Assembly: GCA_900642245.1 (NCBI GenBank)
Contig: CAAAJI010000049.1
Location: forward strand, 250,129 to 266,171
Length of the DNA: 16,043 nt
Direction: 5' to 3'
DNA from: Fragilaria radians
Taxonomy: Eukaryota > Bacillariophyta > Fragilariophyceae > Fragilariales > Fragilariaceae
Of this stretch, positions 1 through 8,740 are shown piece by piece; the first letter of the stretch is position 1; the number at the start of each line of letters is the position of its first letter. Both the position numbers and the translations under genes were made by a program. The notes beneath the pieces are model-generated. The model did not search any database. It had not been told where the DNA came from and worked only from the letters and a program-made list of their open reading frames with translations.

Positions 1-1131
1 CATCTTAACGGTTCAGAAAAGAGTTCGCAACGGTAATTATAGCAATCCTTTTTATTGCTGAGATAGACAATAGTAAATCAAATTATAGCTCACAACTGAC
101 ACAAATTAATAATTTATAGCTTAATTTTATTTAGAACGAATTTATCTTTCCATAAGATTTCTGATGTATCAGGATTACTTCGAGCTAGCATGTTGCTGAA
201 TGAATTATTGATCAATATCATAATAACGTTGGCCAATTTTGGGCAATTTCTGGTAATATTGTCCACGGTATCATTAATAATTATCAATCTTAGTTCAAGT
301 TTCAATTTGGTGTTTTTTAGTAGCAAGACTTCCATGAATCTTCTGTGTCATTTGGCGGCTTGACAAATTCTACATTATTTGTAGCGCGTGAAATTCCTAC
401 TTAAGTATTCTCTTTTCTATGTATGTTGGATGAGCCAAGTACTGGTATCTATATTTTTCCATGTTTTTCTGGTTACCCAGTATCCTAAACTTTCAAATTT
501 GGTTACTATTCATATTTGTATCCTTGGCAGTGTCAAAAGTGAAGTCTTCCGTTCATAAGATCAGGTCATTGATTCGTGGAATCGTAGCATCGTGTTATCT
601 AGAGTTTAAGTGTCAGCCCTCACGAGTGGATTGCCAGAAAAAAAGCTTTCAGAATTCAAACTTGTATCCTATGTCATTGCCCATTCTTCTTGTGGAATTC
701 AAATTTTACAAAATGCTAACATTCTTTATATTGATAATGTGATTGTACCATAATTTTTAAATCCATTTCTTTGTTCATCCTTCAGCATTCATCTCCATTC
801 ATATCTATTGTTAGTTGTGCAAGAGGGCAGAACATATTGCCCCTAGATTCTATACCTTTTTTTGGATTCATTGCCCTAAGTATTTTCCATTTCGATCTTC
901 GACAGTTAAAAAGGCTGCCGTGCTGCTTGACACCAAATTCGCATTCGTAACTTTTTGTGGTTTTGTCCCATGAAATGAAAAGTGGAGACAATAAAGGATG
1001 ATGTCATTTCACCCGCAACGAATCCAAGTTCATGACATTAGATTCTCTTCTTCAACAATTTTAAGTGATAAGATACACATTTGAAAAAACATATTTACAA
1101 ATTGTTCTGTTTCAAGAGAAATTAATATCTC
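1..1131. other. Left-end region with no supportable gene
   Basis: AT-rich sequence. The only open frames are short (60-93 codons) and weakly composed. One at 461-742 (+) is rich in Phe, Ile and Leu, as translated AT-rich DNA usually is. Others at 114-335 (-) and 782-991 (-) have no motif I recognise and no convincing splice partner. The last part presumably carries the promoter and 5' leader of the phosphoglycerate kinase gene, but I see no clear core promoter motif. Confidence 0.5.
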
Positions 1132-2724
1132 ATGGCAGGACCAACAACCCCTAAGCTTTGCATCAAGAAACGTGTCGACGACATATGGCCGGTGCGAAAC
1201 AAGAAAGTTCTTATTCGAGTCGATTTTAATGTTCCAATTAAAAAGGGTGTGATATCTCATGATTACCGTATTCGATCCACTCTTCCAACATTAGAAAAGA
1301 TTTTAAGTCAAGGTGGCTCTGTCATTCTCATGAGTCACCTAGGACGACCAAAAGGTGTATCCTACAAAGAAGTGTTGGCAGATGAAAGCTTACATCAGTA
1401 TCATAAAACTACTTGGGTAAGTGAAAAGGGAGCAGGAAAAACTTCTTTCTTCGCTCATTTATCAGGCGAGGAAAAGAAAATGATATTGGAGTGGTCTAGT
1501 AAGAGCTCCCAAGCGAAGACTTTATCTTCTGATATTGGTTCTGGAAAGTGTTATCTCTTCTCCACTCTTCCAGAAGAAGAAAAGAAGATTTTATTAGATA
1601 AACTTATGGAAATGCGCCGTCTCCATCAAGAGTCTGACTTTCCTCATTTGAGAAAATACAAAGGCTATGATGAAGAACTTTCCTTAGCCCCAGTTGCCAA
1701 GAGATTGGAAGAGTTGCTTCGTGTTAATGATCCTGATGCACTACCTGTCTTATTTGCAGACGACTGTCTCCATGCAGATGACTGGGTTGCCTCGCTTCAA
1801 CCAAAACAGGCATTGTTGCTAGAGAATGTTCGATTCTATCGAGAGGAGTCTACTAAGGATAAGGAAGGCCGTCTGTTAATGGCTCGAAAGTTGGCATCCT
1901 ATGGTGACTACTTTGTGTCGGATGCATTCGGGACAGCCCATCGCGATTCAGCCAGCATGACAGGCATCCCCCATGTTCTAGGTCACGGTGCTGCAGGATA
2001 CTTGATGTATCGAGAAATCGAAGCATTTGCGACTGTATTGGGAGATGCCATAAGTCCTGTCGTGGCAGTCGTCGGTGGAGCCAAGGTATCTGATAAAATT
2101 CTCCTGCTTGATAATTTGCTGGAGAAAATTGATGAACTCATTATCGGAGGGGCTATGGCTTACACATTCTTAAAGGCACAGGGCTTTTCTATCGGTCGAT
2201 CGTTCTGTGAAGCTGGCCAATCCTACACGGATCAATATGGTGAGAGTCGAGACATTGTCCAACTAGCTATCCTATTGTTGGAAAAGGCAAAATCCAAGAA
2301 CGTCTTTGTGCACTTACCCAAGGATCATGTATGCCACGTAGCATGCTCCACCACAGACACCCCTGTGGTCACTCTCGATGAAAACGTACCAGATACACTT
2401 ATGGCTCTTGACATTGGTCCAAAAACCATCGAACAATACGAAAGTGTCGTTTCTCGATGTCAAACTGTTATTTGGAATGGCCCCATGGGAGTTTTTGAGA
2501 TTGAACCATACTCAAAGGGAACATACGCAATTGCCAAAGCGATGGGAGATGCTACAACCTCACGCGGAGTTCTAAGTATTATTGGGGGAGGAGACTCGGC
2601 GAGTGCTGCAGAAAACTCTGGCCATGCCATTCGCATGTCACATGTTTCTACTGGAGGTGGTGCCTCATTGGAACTCCTTGAGGGGAAAATATTACCGGGG
2701 ATTAGTGCTCTTGACGACGCCTAG
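1132..2724 (+). CDS. PGK: Phosphoglycerate kinase, cytosolic type, with a large N-domain insertion
   Basis: Phosphoglycerate kinase interconverts 1,3-bisphosphoglycerate plus ADP and 3-phosphoglycerate plus ATP in glycolysis and gluconeogenesis. The 530-residue product shows the family signatures in order: VDFNVP (30-35), Arg46 in the substrate site, SHLGRPKG (68-75), ENVRFY (231-236), DAFGTAHR (264-271), GGAKVSDK (315-322), WNGPMGVFE (448-456), GGGDS (485-489) and STGGGAS (506-512). The second His of the common HRxH motif is Ser273; this site varies in the family. An in-frame TAA lies 9 bases before the ATG, which supports the start. There is no signal or transit peptide and no C-terminal peroxisomal tripeptide, so a cytosolic location is inferred. 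The usual length is about 415-420 residues. The excess is a segment at about residues 76-178, between the glycine-rich GRPKG turn and the helix beginning SLAPVAKRL. Kinetoplastid PGK-A also carries an insert in this domain; whether the two are related is unknown. Single exon, convergent with the TAZ gene. Confidence 0.96.
   Translation: MAGPTTPKLCIKKRVDDIWPVRNKKVLIRVDFNVPIKKGVISHDYRIRSTLPTLEKILSQGGSVILMSHLGRPKGVSYKEVLADESLHQYHKTTWVSEKGAGKTSFFAHLSGEEKKMILEWSSKSSQAKTLSSDIGSGKCYLFSTLPEEEKKILLDKLMEMRRLHQESDFPHLRKYKGYDEELSLAPVAKRLEELLRVNDPDALPVLFADDCLHADDWVASLQPKQALLLENVRFYREESTKDKEGRLLMARKLASYGDYFVSDAFGTAHRDSASMTGIPHVLGHGAAGYLMYREIEAFATVLGDAISPVVAVVGGAKVSDKILLLDNLLEKIDELIIGGAMAYTFLKAQGFSIGRSFCEAGQSYTDQYGESRDIVQLAILLLEKAKSKNVFVHLPKDHVCHVACSTTDTPVVTLDENVPDTLMALDIGPKTIEQYESVVSRCQTVIWNGPMGVFEIEPYSKGTYAIAKAMGDATTSRGVLSIIGGGDSASAAENSGHAIRMSHVSTGGGASLELLEGKILPGISALDDA
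1429..1599 (+). repeat. Internal 36-residue repeat inside the PGK insertion
   Basis: Residues 100-120 and 136-156 of the kinase share the pattern G-x-G-K-x3-F-[AS]-x-L-x2-E-E-K-K-x-[IL]-L-[ED], with a period of 36 residues (108 bases). The EEKK core uses partly different codons in the two copies (gaggaaaagaaa and gaagaaaagaag). That fits an old duplication kept at the protein level better than a recent DNA duplication. The GxGK part is not a proper P-loop. The function is unknown. Confidence 0.7.
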
Positions 2725-3345
2725 AAAGGTATTAAAGTCTTGGGCAGTGATGCCAAACCTTCCAGGCCAAATCGAATAATTCACCATTCCTACTCTTCAG
2801 ATGAATCTTTCATTTTACAAATGCAAAGCACCTTCAAGTCTTTGGTTGAGGTTAAAACATGCTAGTGCACCTCATGTAGCTTAATCAATCATTTCGAAGT
2901 TTAATCCAGAAATTTCGCTAAATTTAATGATTAATGTATGACTGACAAAAGCATAAGCAAAGCTTCACACTTTCTAGTCGAGAAAAAGGAATCCATTAAC
3001 AATCTCGACATTATGCTTCAACGTCATGATTCACTATTCTGAAATTGTAGACTGTCAAGACAAAATGCCAATTCCCTCCCATTCTAGATATTAAATAGAA
3101 TTGCCAATGCAGATACACAATGTGCAAGGGAGATTTAGTTTTAGCTTTGTTTTTGGAAAAATGCTATGTGAGACAAAACCAATCAAGGAACTTAGTCTCC
3201 AAAATAAAGTGCCGTAGACTTAAAAGTTTTTTCTAAAATATCAAATCATTCAATTTCAATTCAAAAGTGAGGGCGTTTGGATGAGAGAATTGGAGAAGAT
3301 TGAGGAGGGTGTGCCCATTGGTGAAAAATGAAATTATGTAATGTC

Positions 3346-3374
3346 GTTGTAATCGGAAGAAAAATTATTACAAC
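3346..3374. repeat. 8-bp inverted repeat (hairpin)
   Basis: GTTGTAAT at 3346-3353 and its exact complement ATTACAAC at 3367-3374 are separated by 13 bases. Just outside, GGGTGTG (3307-3313) is also complementary to CACACCC (3374-3380). It could form in an RNA or be the remnant of a foldback element. No function is assigned. Confidence 0.4.
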
Positions 3375-3718
3375 ACACCCATCTAAGGCATGACCGAAAC
3401 CAATGAAATGAAGAAAAAATATGATAGTAAAAACAATAAATTATGACACAATTTGATGAGATTTACAGTGGATAATCCAGGGAATAATAAGTATAAAAAT
3501 AAAATAAAATGCAAGATGCTGAAGATTTCTTTCCAATAGAGAATTGTGCAGCGTCAGTTTCACCTTCATATCTACATTTAAGGAGTTGATCACAATCGTA
3601 ACAGCAAAAAGGTTGGGAGTAAGTGACATTAAGGGTAAACCATGAAAAGGATGTTTCGAGAAATTTAAAATCTTTTTCCATATAATTTGGCTATATGATT
3701 GTGTATTTTAATATGAAT

Positions 3719-3737
3719 TATGATTTAAAAAATCATA
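3719..3737. repeat. 8-bp AT-rich hairpin downstream of the TAZ gene
   Basis: TATGATTT (3719-3726) and AAATCATA (3730-3737) form a perfect 8-bp stem with a 3-base AAA loop. It lies about 105 bases beyond the stop codon of the minus-strand TAZ gene, inside its probable 3' untranslated or termination region. Such palindromes also arise by chance in AT-rich DNA. Confidence 0.35.
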
Positions 3738-3842
3738 TATTAAATATTAAAAATTAATACAGGCTATAGCAAAATATAATTTATGGATACATTTAGCAGA
3801 ATTTTCTCATCATAGCAAGAGTAGCTACAAAGGATGAACATG

Positions 3843-6800
3843 TCAATCTCCGTCGGCTCCCTTTTCCACTTTTATTGGAACCTCATGGAATGAGATGGGA
3901 GATGACGATGTCCTGGGCGAAGTAGTGATTTGTTCCGTATACTCATAGCCGGAAGGAAGTTGTTGAATCTTTAGATCATCATCATGCAGTTCCGCTATTG
4001 CTGATAAGCTGAACGTTGAGGCGTTTCTAGGACTAGCAAGTATGTTAAACGAGGAATCCAACAGAAGAAAACTAGAAGACTCTCCACCTTCTCGCTTCAT
4101 CGCAAAACCGTTGCACGAAGTATTATGAGGAATGTTAAGTACATCAGCCACAGCTGAGGAAGTTCCTACTGTTTCTTGGATGATAGCTTCCATCAGTTTA
4201 CCATTATCCTGATCGTCTAAATCGTTAGAGAAAAAATCTTCGGCATTCAAATTAGCGATACTCAAAGTAATCTGATCCTCGCTCTTAACTGTTGCTGTTG
4301 AAACATCCGAAGATACGATTGCAGTTGTTGTGGAGTTGACAAGGCTCAAATCGTTGTTATCTTGCCCTTTTAGGGGTGCTTGGGATATAGTCGGAACTAG
4401 CTTCAGCACATCTCCTGAAATCGATTCTTTAGTTTCTATCTCCATCCTTCCATCACGATCGTCTTGCGAGACTTCCTTGTTCAACTGAGATATTTGATTT
4501 GACGTCACATCTTCTGTTGAACCCCTGTCAGAAGTTCCATGGATATCTCCTGTCATAATCAGATCTTCGACGATGGCAACTTCCAATTCATCAATAGCGA
4601 TATTAGAGCTTATTCCTTCGGACACACCTTGCTTAAACGTATCTCCAGGATCATTTGGTAAAACTTTCGCGCTTGAAGTATCTCCATTTTCGTGTGTTGT
4701 CATCAATGATGTTTTTGATCCACATAATGCTGCTACAGTCGGTTTGCTCCCTGGGAGTCCTGGTCGTTGCGCTCGGGTCTTGAGTATCACAATTGATCGC
4801 CCAGCAGGTTTTACCAGAGATTTGACAACAACACCATTTGTTGGCTTCGTATTCGTAGGTGCCTTCTGGGAAGCACTCATGTTATTTGATGTTGCCCGAT
4901 TTGATAAGTTGGCTTTCGGTAGCGGCAAGATGGAGGATTTAACTGTCGAAGGTTTTATAGTGGTGACGGGACATGGCAGTTTCTTTACAATAGTTCGATT
5001 TTCGCTTTGGATATGAGGTTTGACCTCATGCGAACTCTTGGTTACTACTGGATGAGGTTTAATCGTCGCAAGAATCGGAGCTGGAGATTGGCCTACGGTT
5101 TTCCTTATTTTTTGCCTATGATTGGATAAGCCAATGATCCCTTTCATATTTGATGATAATGCAATAGGACTACAAATGGCACAGCTATCAGGCTGCGAAC
5201 ATGCCACCAAATGGTACATAAGGTGTTTCACCTTGCGACACCACGGAAAGGGACAAACATCCATCGTTAATGTTGTTCCAGGGCAATCGCGAACATGCAG
5301 CATCAAAAACTTTACACTGTTACAACAGTCAAGATGTCGTTGTGACTTGTGTCTGCAAACGTAAATGTTAAGTGACTTTGTGTACATGTGTTAAGCTCAA
5401 ATGGTTGATCTAAGACGACATACCTTCCTGGACATGTTTGCGCGTGACCCATCATGATGAGTAGACGACTTGCTTGATCTGGAGTAAGAGTTGGTCCTTC
5501 ATACTCCTTACCAAAGGACTCCATCTCAGCTAATTCCCCTTCTGTTAATGGCATATCGTCTTCGGAATTATCTGAGTCGTAAGAATCATCAGATAAAATA
5601 TCAGCATCTGAAAGCTCGCTTAGATCAGTTTCTTCATCAGAATCATTAGACATAAAATTAGTGGTTATCTTTGACATTCCTGAGGTACATTTCAATGGAT
5701 GCGGTGTATTAATATTGGACGGCTGAGTGGAATTACATTTAGAATTCTCGTTGGGACTTTCTTCCGCATGCGCCAATAGAGCTGGATGATATTCAATGGC
5801 ATTAACTGGAGATGTAATATCAATGCGAGGAATCTGGAGGAATTCAGATTTTAGTAACTATGCCGAATTCTCCATACCCACAATTTAGACTACTACTTAC
5901 CTGACATTTTCGGCATTTCGGGCACTCATGAGAAGTCAATGCCCACCATGGGTTACAATCACATGTCGAGCCATATGCCTCACTACATAGAGCGCAAATG
6001 TACTCCACAGCACGAGGGCCGCTTTTCTTCCCTGGGCCTACTTTTGAAACTGCCTTTGCTGATTTTTTCAATGGTGACTTTTGGGCTGACGCAGAAGCCT
6101 GCACTACTTGCTGTTGCAAAAATAGTTGACGCTGACGTTCCTTTTCCCTTCGAGTCAAGATCCTCTGTTTCTTCTTTTTTCGACGTTGCCTCTGCATTCT
6201 TTTCCGTTCTTCCTCAGAGAGGTTAGGCTCATTATTTGGCTTTGCTGATTGACCATTTTCAACAATATCGATCTTAGGATTGATTACAACCATGGGTTGT
6301 GGACTCGTTTGTGAAAGCCCTGTTGAGTTCTCAGCCTTGACTTCGGTTCTTTCTAAGGCCTTCTTTAACGCTGGTGACTCAACGATGATGTTATGAGCTC
6401 CTGCAGCTGCCGACACTCCCGATAATATTTGCTTACTACCCGGAGCCATGCCGCCGTATAGAATCTTCCGTTTAGGAGGTTCAGAAGGCTCATCAGTGCT
6501 CTCCCTTGGTACGGATGAGTCTGTTACAATTGGCTTATCAGATCCTACTCCATGACCATGAGGCCGAGTCTGAGATCCCAGCGTTGAACCATGAAGCTTC
6601 TGCGTCAACGAGGAACCTGTTACAGTAATTGGTTGACCGAATTGTGACGGTGCAGGGGGAGAAGACGATAGAAGTGCTTGTTCTCGAGCCGCGGCTCGGA
6701 CAGCCTCAGCCATTTTTCGTTTTTCTTCTGCTGCCGCTGCGAAAGTACCCATGCCCTTTTCAGCGACCGGTGGCATCCCTCGAGGAGCTATCGGCATGCC

Positions 6801-7661
6801 AATTGGATTTCGAGTAGCACCTTGTTGGGCGGCTAATTGCTTCTTAAGTCGAACCTTCACAGGAAGGAGATTTGCCAGAATGTGATCTTCGAGTTTTTGA
6901 ACTGTTTCAGCATCATCCTTTTTATCATTCGAGCAAGACTCAATTGCTATTTTTGATTCTTCCTGATTTTCAGAAGGTTTCGATTGGAATTCTATCTCCC
7001 GGCTACATCCTGCTTCAATTTGTCGTATGGTGTCCTCCAGATGAAGAATAAATGAATGCAATTTTTCTCTTCGTTCTCTAGATCCTTGTGACTCCTCGAC
7101 ACCAGCACCGTTTCCCTTAGCACCTAACAGTTGGCGTTCTAGTTTTCGAAACTCTCGCAACATGTAATCTAACTCTGCATAGTACTTGGAACGTAGGTGA
7201 GACATACGAGTAGATTTTTCGGGAATGGTTTCTTCTGACTGTACAGAAGGCGTTATCACTTGAGTTCGTGAGACAGCGTCTGAAGAAGAGAATGAGCTTG
7301 ATGCGGAAGAAAATGACGATAGCGCAGATGCGCGAGGCTGATTCATCGCTTTTTCGGTTGTACCTGCTGATGATTCTGAAGTTAATTGTGGCGTTGTTGA
7401 TGAATCATTGGATATAGACTTTGTGTTGCGTTGAGTAGCGTGTATATCTTCAAAGGATGAATGTAGCTGAGAGTGATCAGCAAAAGTTTTGACTCGTTTG
7501 AGCCCAGAATTTGGTTGGTCCTTGCAGTCCCCTGTTTGCCATGGACGTTTTAATGTACCCTTTAGTTCACTGGATTGGTATACAATATTTTCACCCTCAG
7601 GAAGTATACTTTTATCTGAGCATTGTACATCCTGAGAAGTTCCAACCAAGAGGAGTGACAT
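3843..7661 (-). CDS. TAZ zinc-finger nuclear protein with a Cys/His-rich motif, three exons
   Basis: Exons are 7661-5901, 5833-5424 and 5352-3843. The introns are 67 and 71 bases (donors GTAAGT and GTATGT, acceptors CAG), giving 1226 residues. Both joins repair motifs: CRKCQ continues into IPRIDI, and CPG continues into RHKSQRHLDCC inside the TAZ finger. Visible parts: a Ser/Thr-rich N-terminus; two charged, probably coiled-coil helices (about 155-180 and 194-218); a Lys/Arg-rich stretch near 486-512, a likely nuclear localisation signal; a Cys/His cluster (556-586) with spacing C-x2-C-x7-C-x-C-x8-H-x-C-x2-C-x2-C; an acidic Ser/Asp/Glu stretch (about 638-675); the TAZ domain (717-784) with HxxxC at 717, 743 and 771 and the closing pairs C757-x4-C762 and C781-x2-C784; then a long Ser/Thr-rich, probably disordered tail. 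TAZ domains bind transcription-factor activation segments in CBP/p300. No acetyltransferase, bromodomain or BTB domain is visible. A role as transcriptional co-regulator is inferred. The start is the first Met of the open frame; an upstream exon is possible. Confidence 0.88.
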
Positions 7662-7806
7662 GAAATGTAGTAACAGACGATGAAGATTAAATGAGATGGG
7701 TTTCTTGTGTTTGAAGCGAAAATAGATATTTCAACAAACAAGGCGCCCGGGAGAATTCCAGGCGCAATGCAGCAGCAAAGCGGTTACGAGGGATTGATAT
7801 ATCTAA

Positions 7807-8354
7807 TCACGACAATGCGGACACTGAATTAAACGATGAAGGCAAAGTAGCTGTAGTGTGAAAACTAAAAACTTCAAACGAGACGACAAGGCTAGCGTAC
7901 AAAACTAGAAGCAGTGCGTATGTGAAGGTAGGGATCATGACTTGCGAGGAAAAAGGCATGTGGAAAACTTGTTCCGAAAATATGGAACAGCCCAATAAAA
8001 TAGCACCACGATTACGAAAGGCTTCAAAATTTGCAGTCTCACTCCAATCATAGAGGAAAAAAATCCTTGATGACGTCGAAAGGACGACATCGAAAAAATT
8101 TAAGTAAACGATTGGTCAAGATCGAACGACGTAATCTAAAAAAGAATACAGAGAAACGTTCGGTAACTTCCATGCAGTCCCAAAAAAGGCCCATGACTAG
8201 GAATTTGGAATCTTACCTGCCGTAAATGTTGAGGAACAGAAACAATTTCTGACGATAACGACAACGAAGAATCATCGCCGGTGGAAGGATTCGATACGGG
8301 TATTGTTTCCGCAGAAGTTTTATGTTTCTCGCTTGTTGTTTTATATTCAAACAT
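7807..8354 (-). CDS. Tentative small single-span membrane protein, two exons
   Basis: This is a proposed model. Exon 1 (8354-8217) encodes 46 residues ending VPQHLRQ and stops at a good donor, CAG/GTAAGA. Exon 2 (8037-7807) would start after an AG at 8038, preceded by a pyrimidine run (TTTTTTTCCTCT), and keeps the frame for 76 residues. The 122-residue product has a Ser-rich hydrophilic N-terminus and a hydrophobic segment (about residues 80-102, around TYALLLVLYASLVVSF) that looks like one membrane span. The 179-base intron is longer than the others here. A better-looking acceptor (TTTTTTAG, ending at 8136) leads to a stop after 11 codons. I recognise no family. Exon 1 could instead be a 5' exon of the TAZ gene, whose coding start is 146 bases beyond the stop of this model. 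Confidence 0.35.
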
Positions 8355-8740
8355 GAGTGAAGAAAGAAGTCAAACTGTTTTGGTTTTCACTTGTTAATCC
8401 CAGAGAGGAAACACAAGTTGGAGTCGGAGAGTGATGGGAGGACAAAGTTATTTTCGTCATCCAACCATAACCAAGTCGAAGTTAGTTTGGTATAGAAAAT
8501 TGCTTTCAGATTCTACGTAGGACAAAAGATCGCGACTCCTAAGAAGACAGTGTCCTGAGGAGTGGTTTTCAAATACAATAAGGTTGTTGGAAAAAGTACT
8601 GTATAATATAGTATTGACATACTATGTTCACAAGGTACAGAACAAAAATTAGAAAAAATCCGACCGTCCGTTTTCAAGGAGAGTTTTCACCTCACGACAC
8701 AACTGCTTCTTGATCTATTTTGGCATTGGGATAACTCCAA
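8355..8740. promoter_or_regulatory. Divergent upstream region of the aspartate kinase gene
   Basis: 386 bases without a gene, lying between the minus-strand unit ending near 8354 and the plus-strand aspartate kinase. It must contain the aspartate kinase promoter. A TATA-like AT-rich stretch (8601-8610, GTATAATATA) lies about 135 bases before the ATG and runs into the inverted repeat listed separately. The transcription start is not identifiable by eye. Confidence 0.4.
8608..8625. promoter_or_regulatory. Inverted repeat upstream of aspartate kinase
   Basis: ATAGTAT (8608-8614) and its exact complement ATACTAT (8619-8625) flank TGAC. The site overlaps the TATA-like stretch about 115-135 bases before the start codon. 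It could be a dimeric regulator site or a chance palindrome in AT-rich promoter DNA. Confidence 0.25.

Larger units (their letters stand above)
2725..3842. other. Convergent spacer between PGK and the TAZ gene
   Basis: AT-rich, no convincing gene. It should hold the 3' ends of both flanking transcripts. Two overlapping minus-strand frames at 3441-3681 (62 and 72 codons) lack recognisable motifs and have poor composition, so they are not called. Two inverted repeats are listed separately. Confidence 0.6.

Noticed and set aside
114..335. 73-codon minus-strand frame near the left end, considered as a last exon
   Set aside because: No recognisable domain and no good acceptor that would join it to an upstream exon; not distinguishable from chance.
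461..742. 93-codon plus-strand frame with a hydrophobic start
   Set aside because: Composition (Phe, Ile, Leu, Lys, Ser) is what AT-rich non-coding DNA gives when translated; no motif and no supporting neighbour.
782..991. 69-codon minus-strand frame with several Cys
   Set aside because: Cys spacing fits no zinc motif I know, and it lies in the probable upstream region of the kinase gene.
1429..1440. GAGK in the PGK insert considered as a nucleotide-binding P-loop
   Set aside because: The P-loop needs GxxxxGK[ST]; here only GxGK is present and the second copy has Cys in place of Ser/Thr.
3441..3681. Two overlapping minus-strand frames in the spacer, one Cys-rich
   Set aside because: No motif, no splice context; probably the 3' flank of the TAZ gene.
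4573..5016. 147-codon plus-strand frame
   Set aside because: Lies antisense within the third exon of the TAZ gene, whose frame is far longer and supported by the finger and splice joins.
8031..8225. Lys/Arg-rich plus-strand frame of 64 codons
   Set aside because: Antisense to the proposed intron of the small membrane-protein gene; basic composition comes from polypurine runs and there are no basic-protein hallmarks.
8136..8354. Reading the 8354 frame straight through as a 72-residue protein
   Set aside because: The frame ends in the TAG of a good acceptor and crosses a good GTAAGA donor, so read-through looks like unspliced intron.
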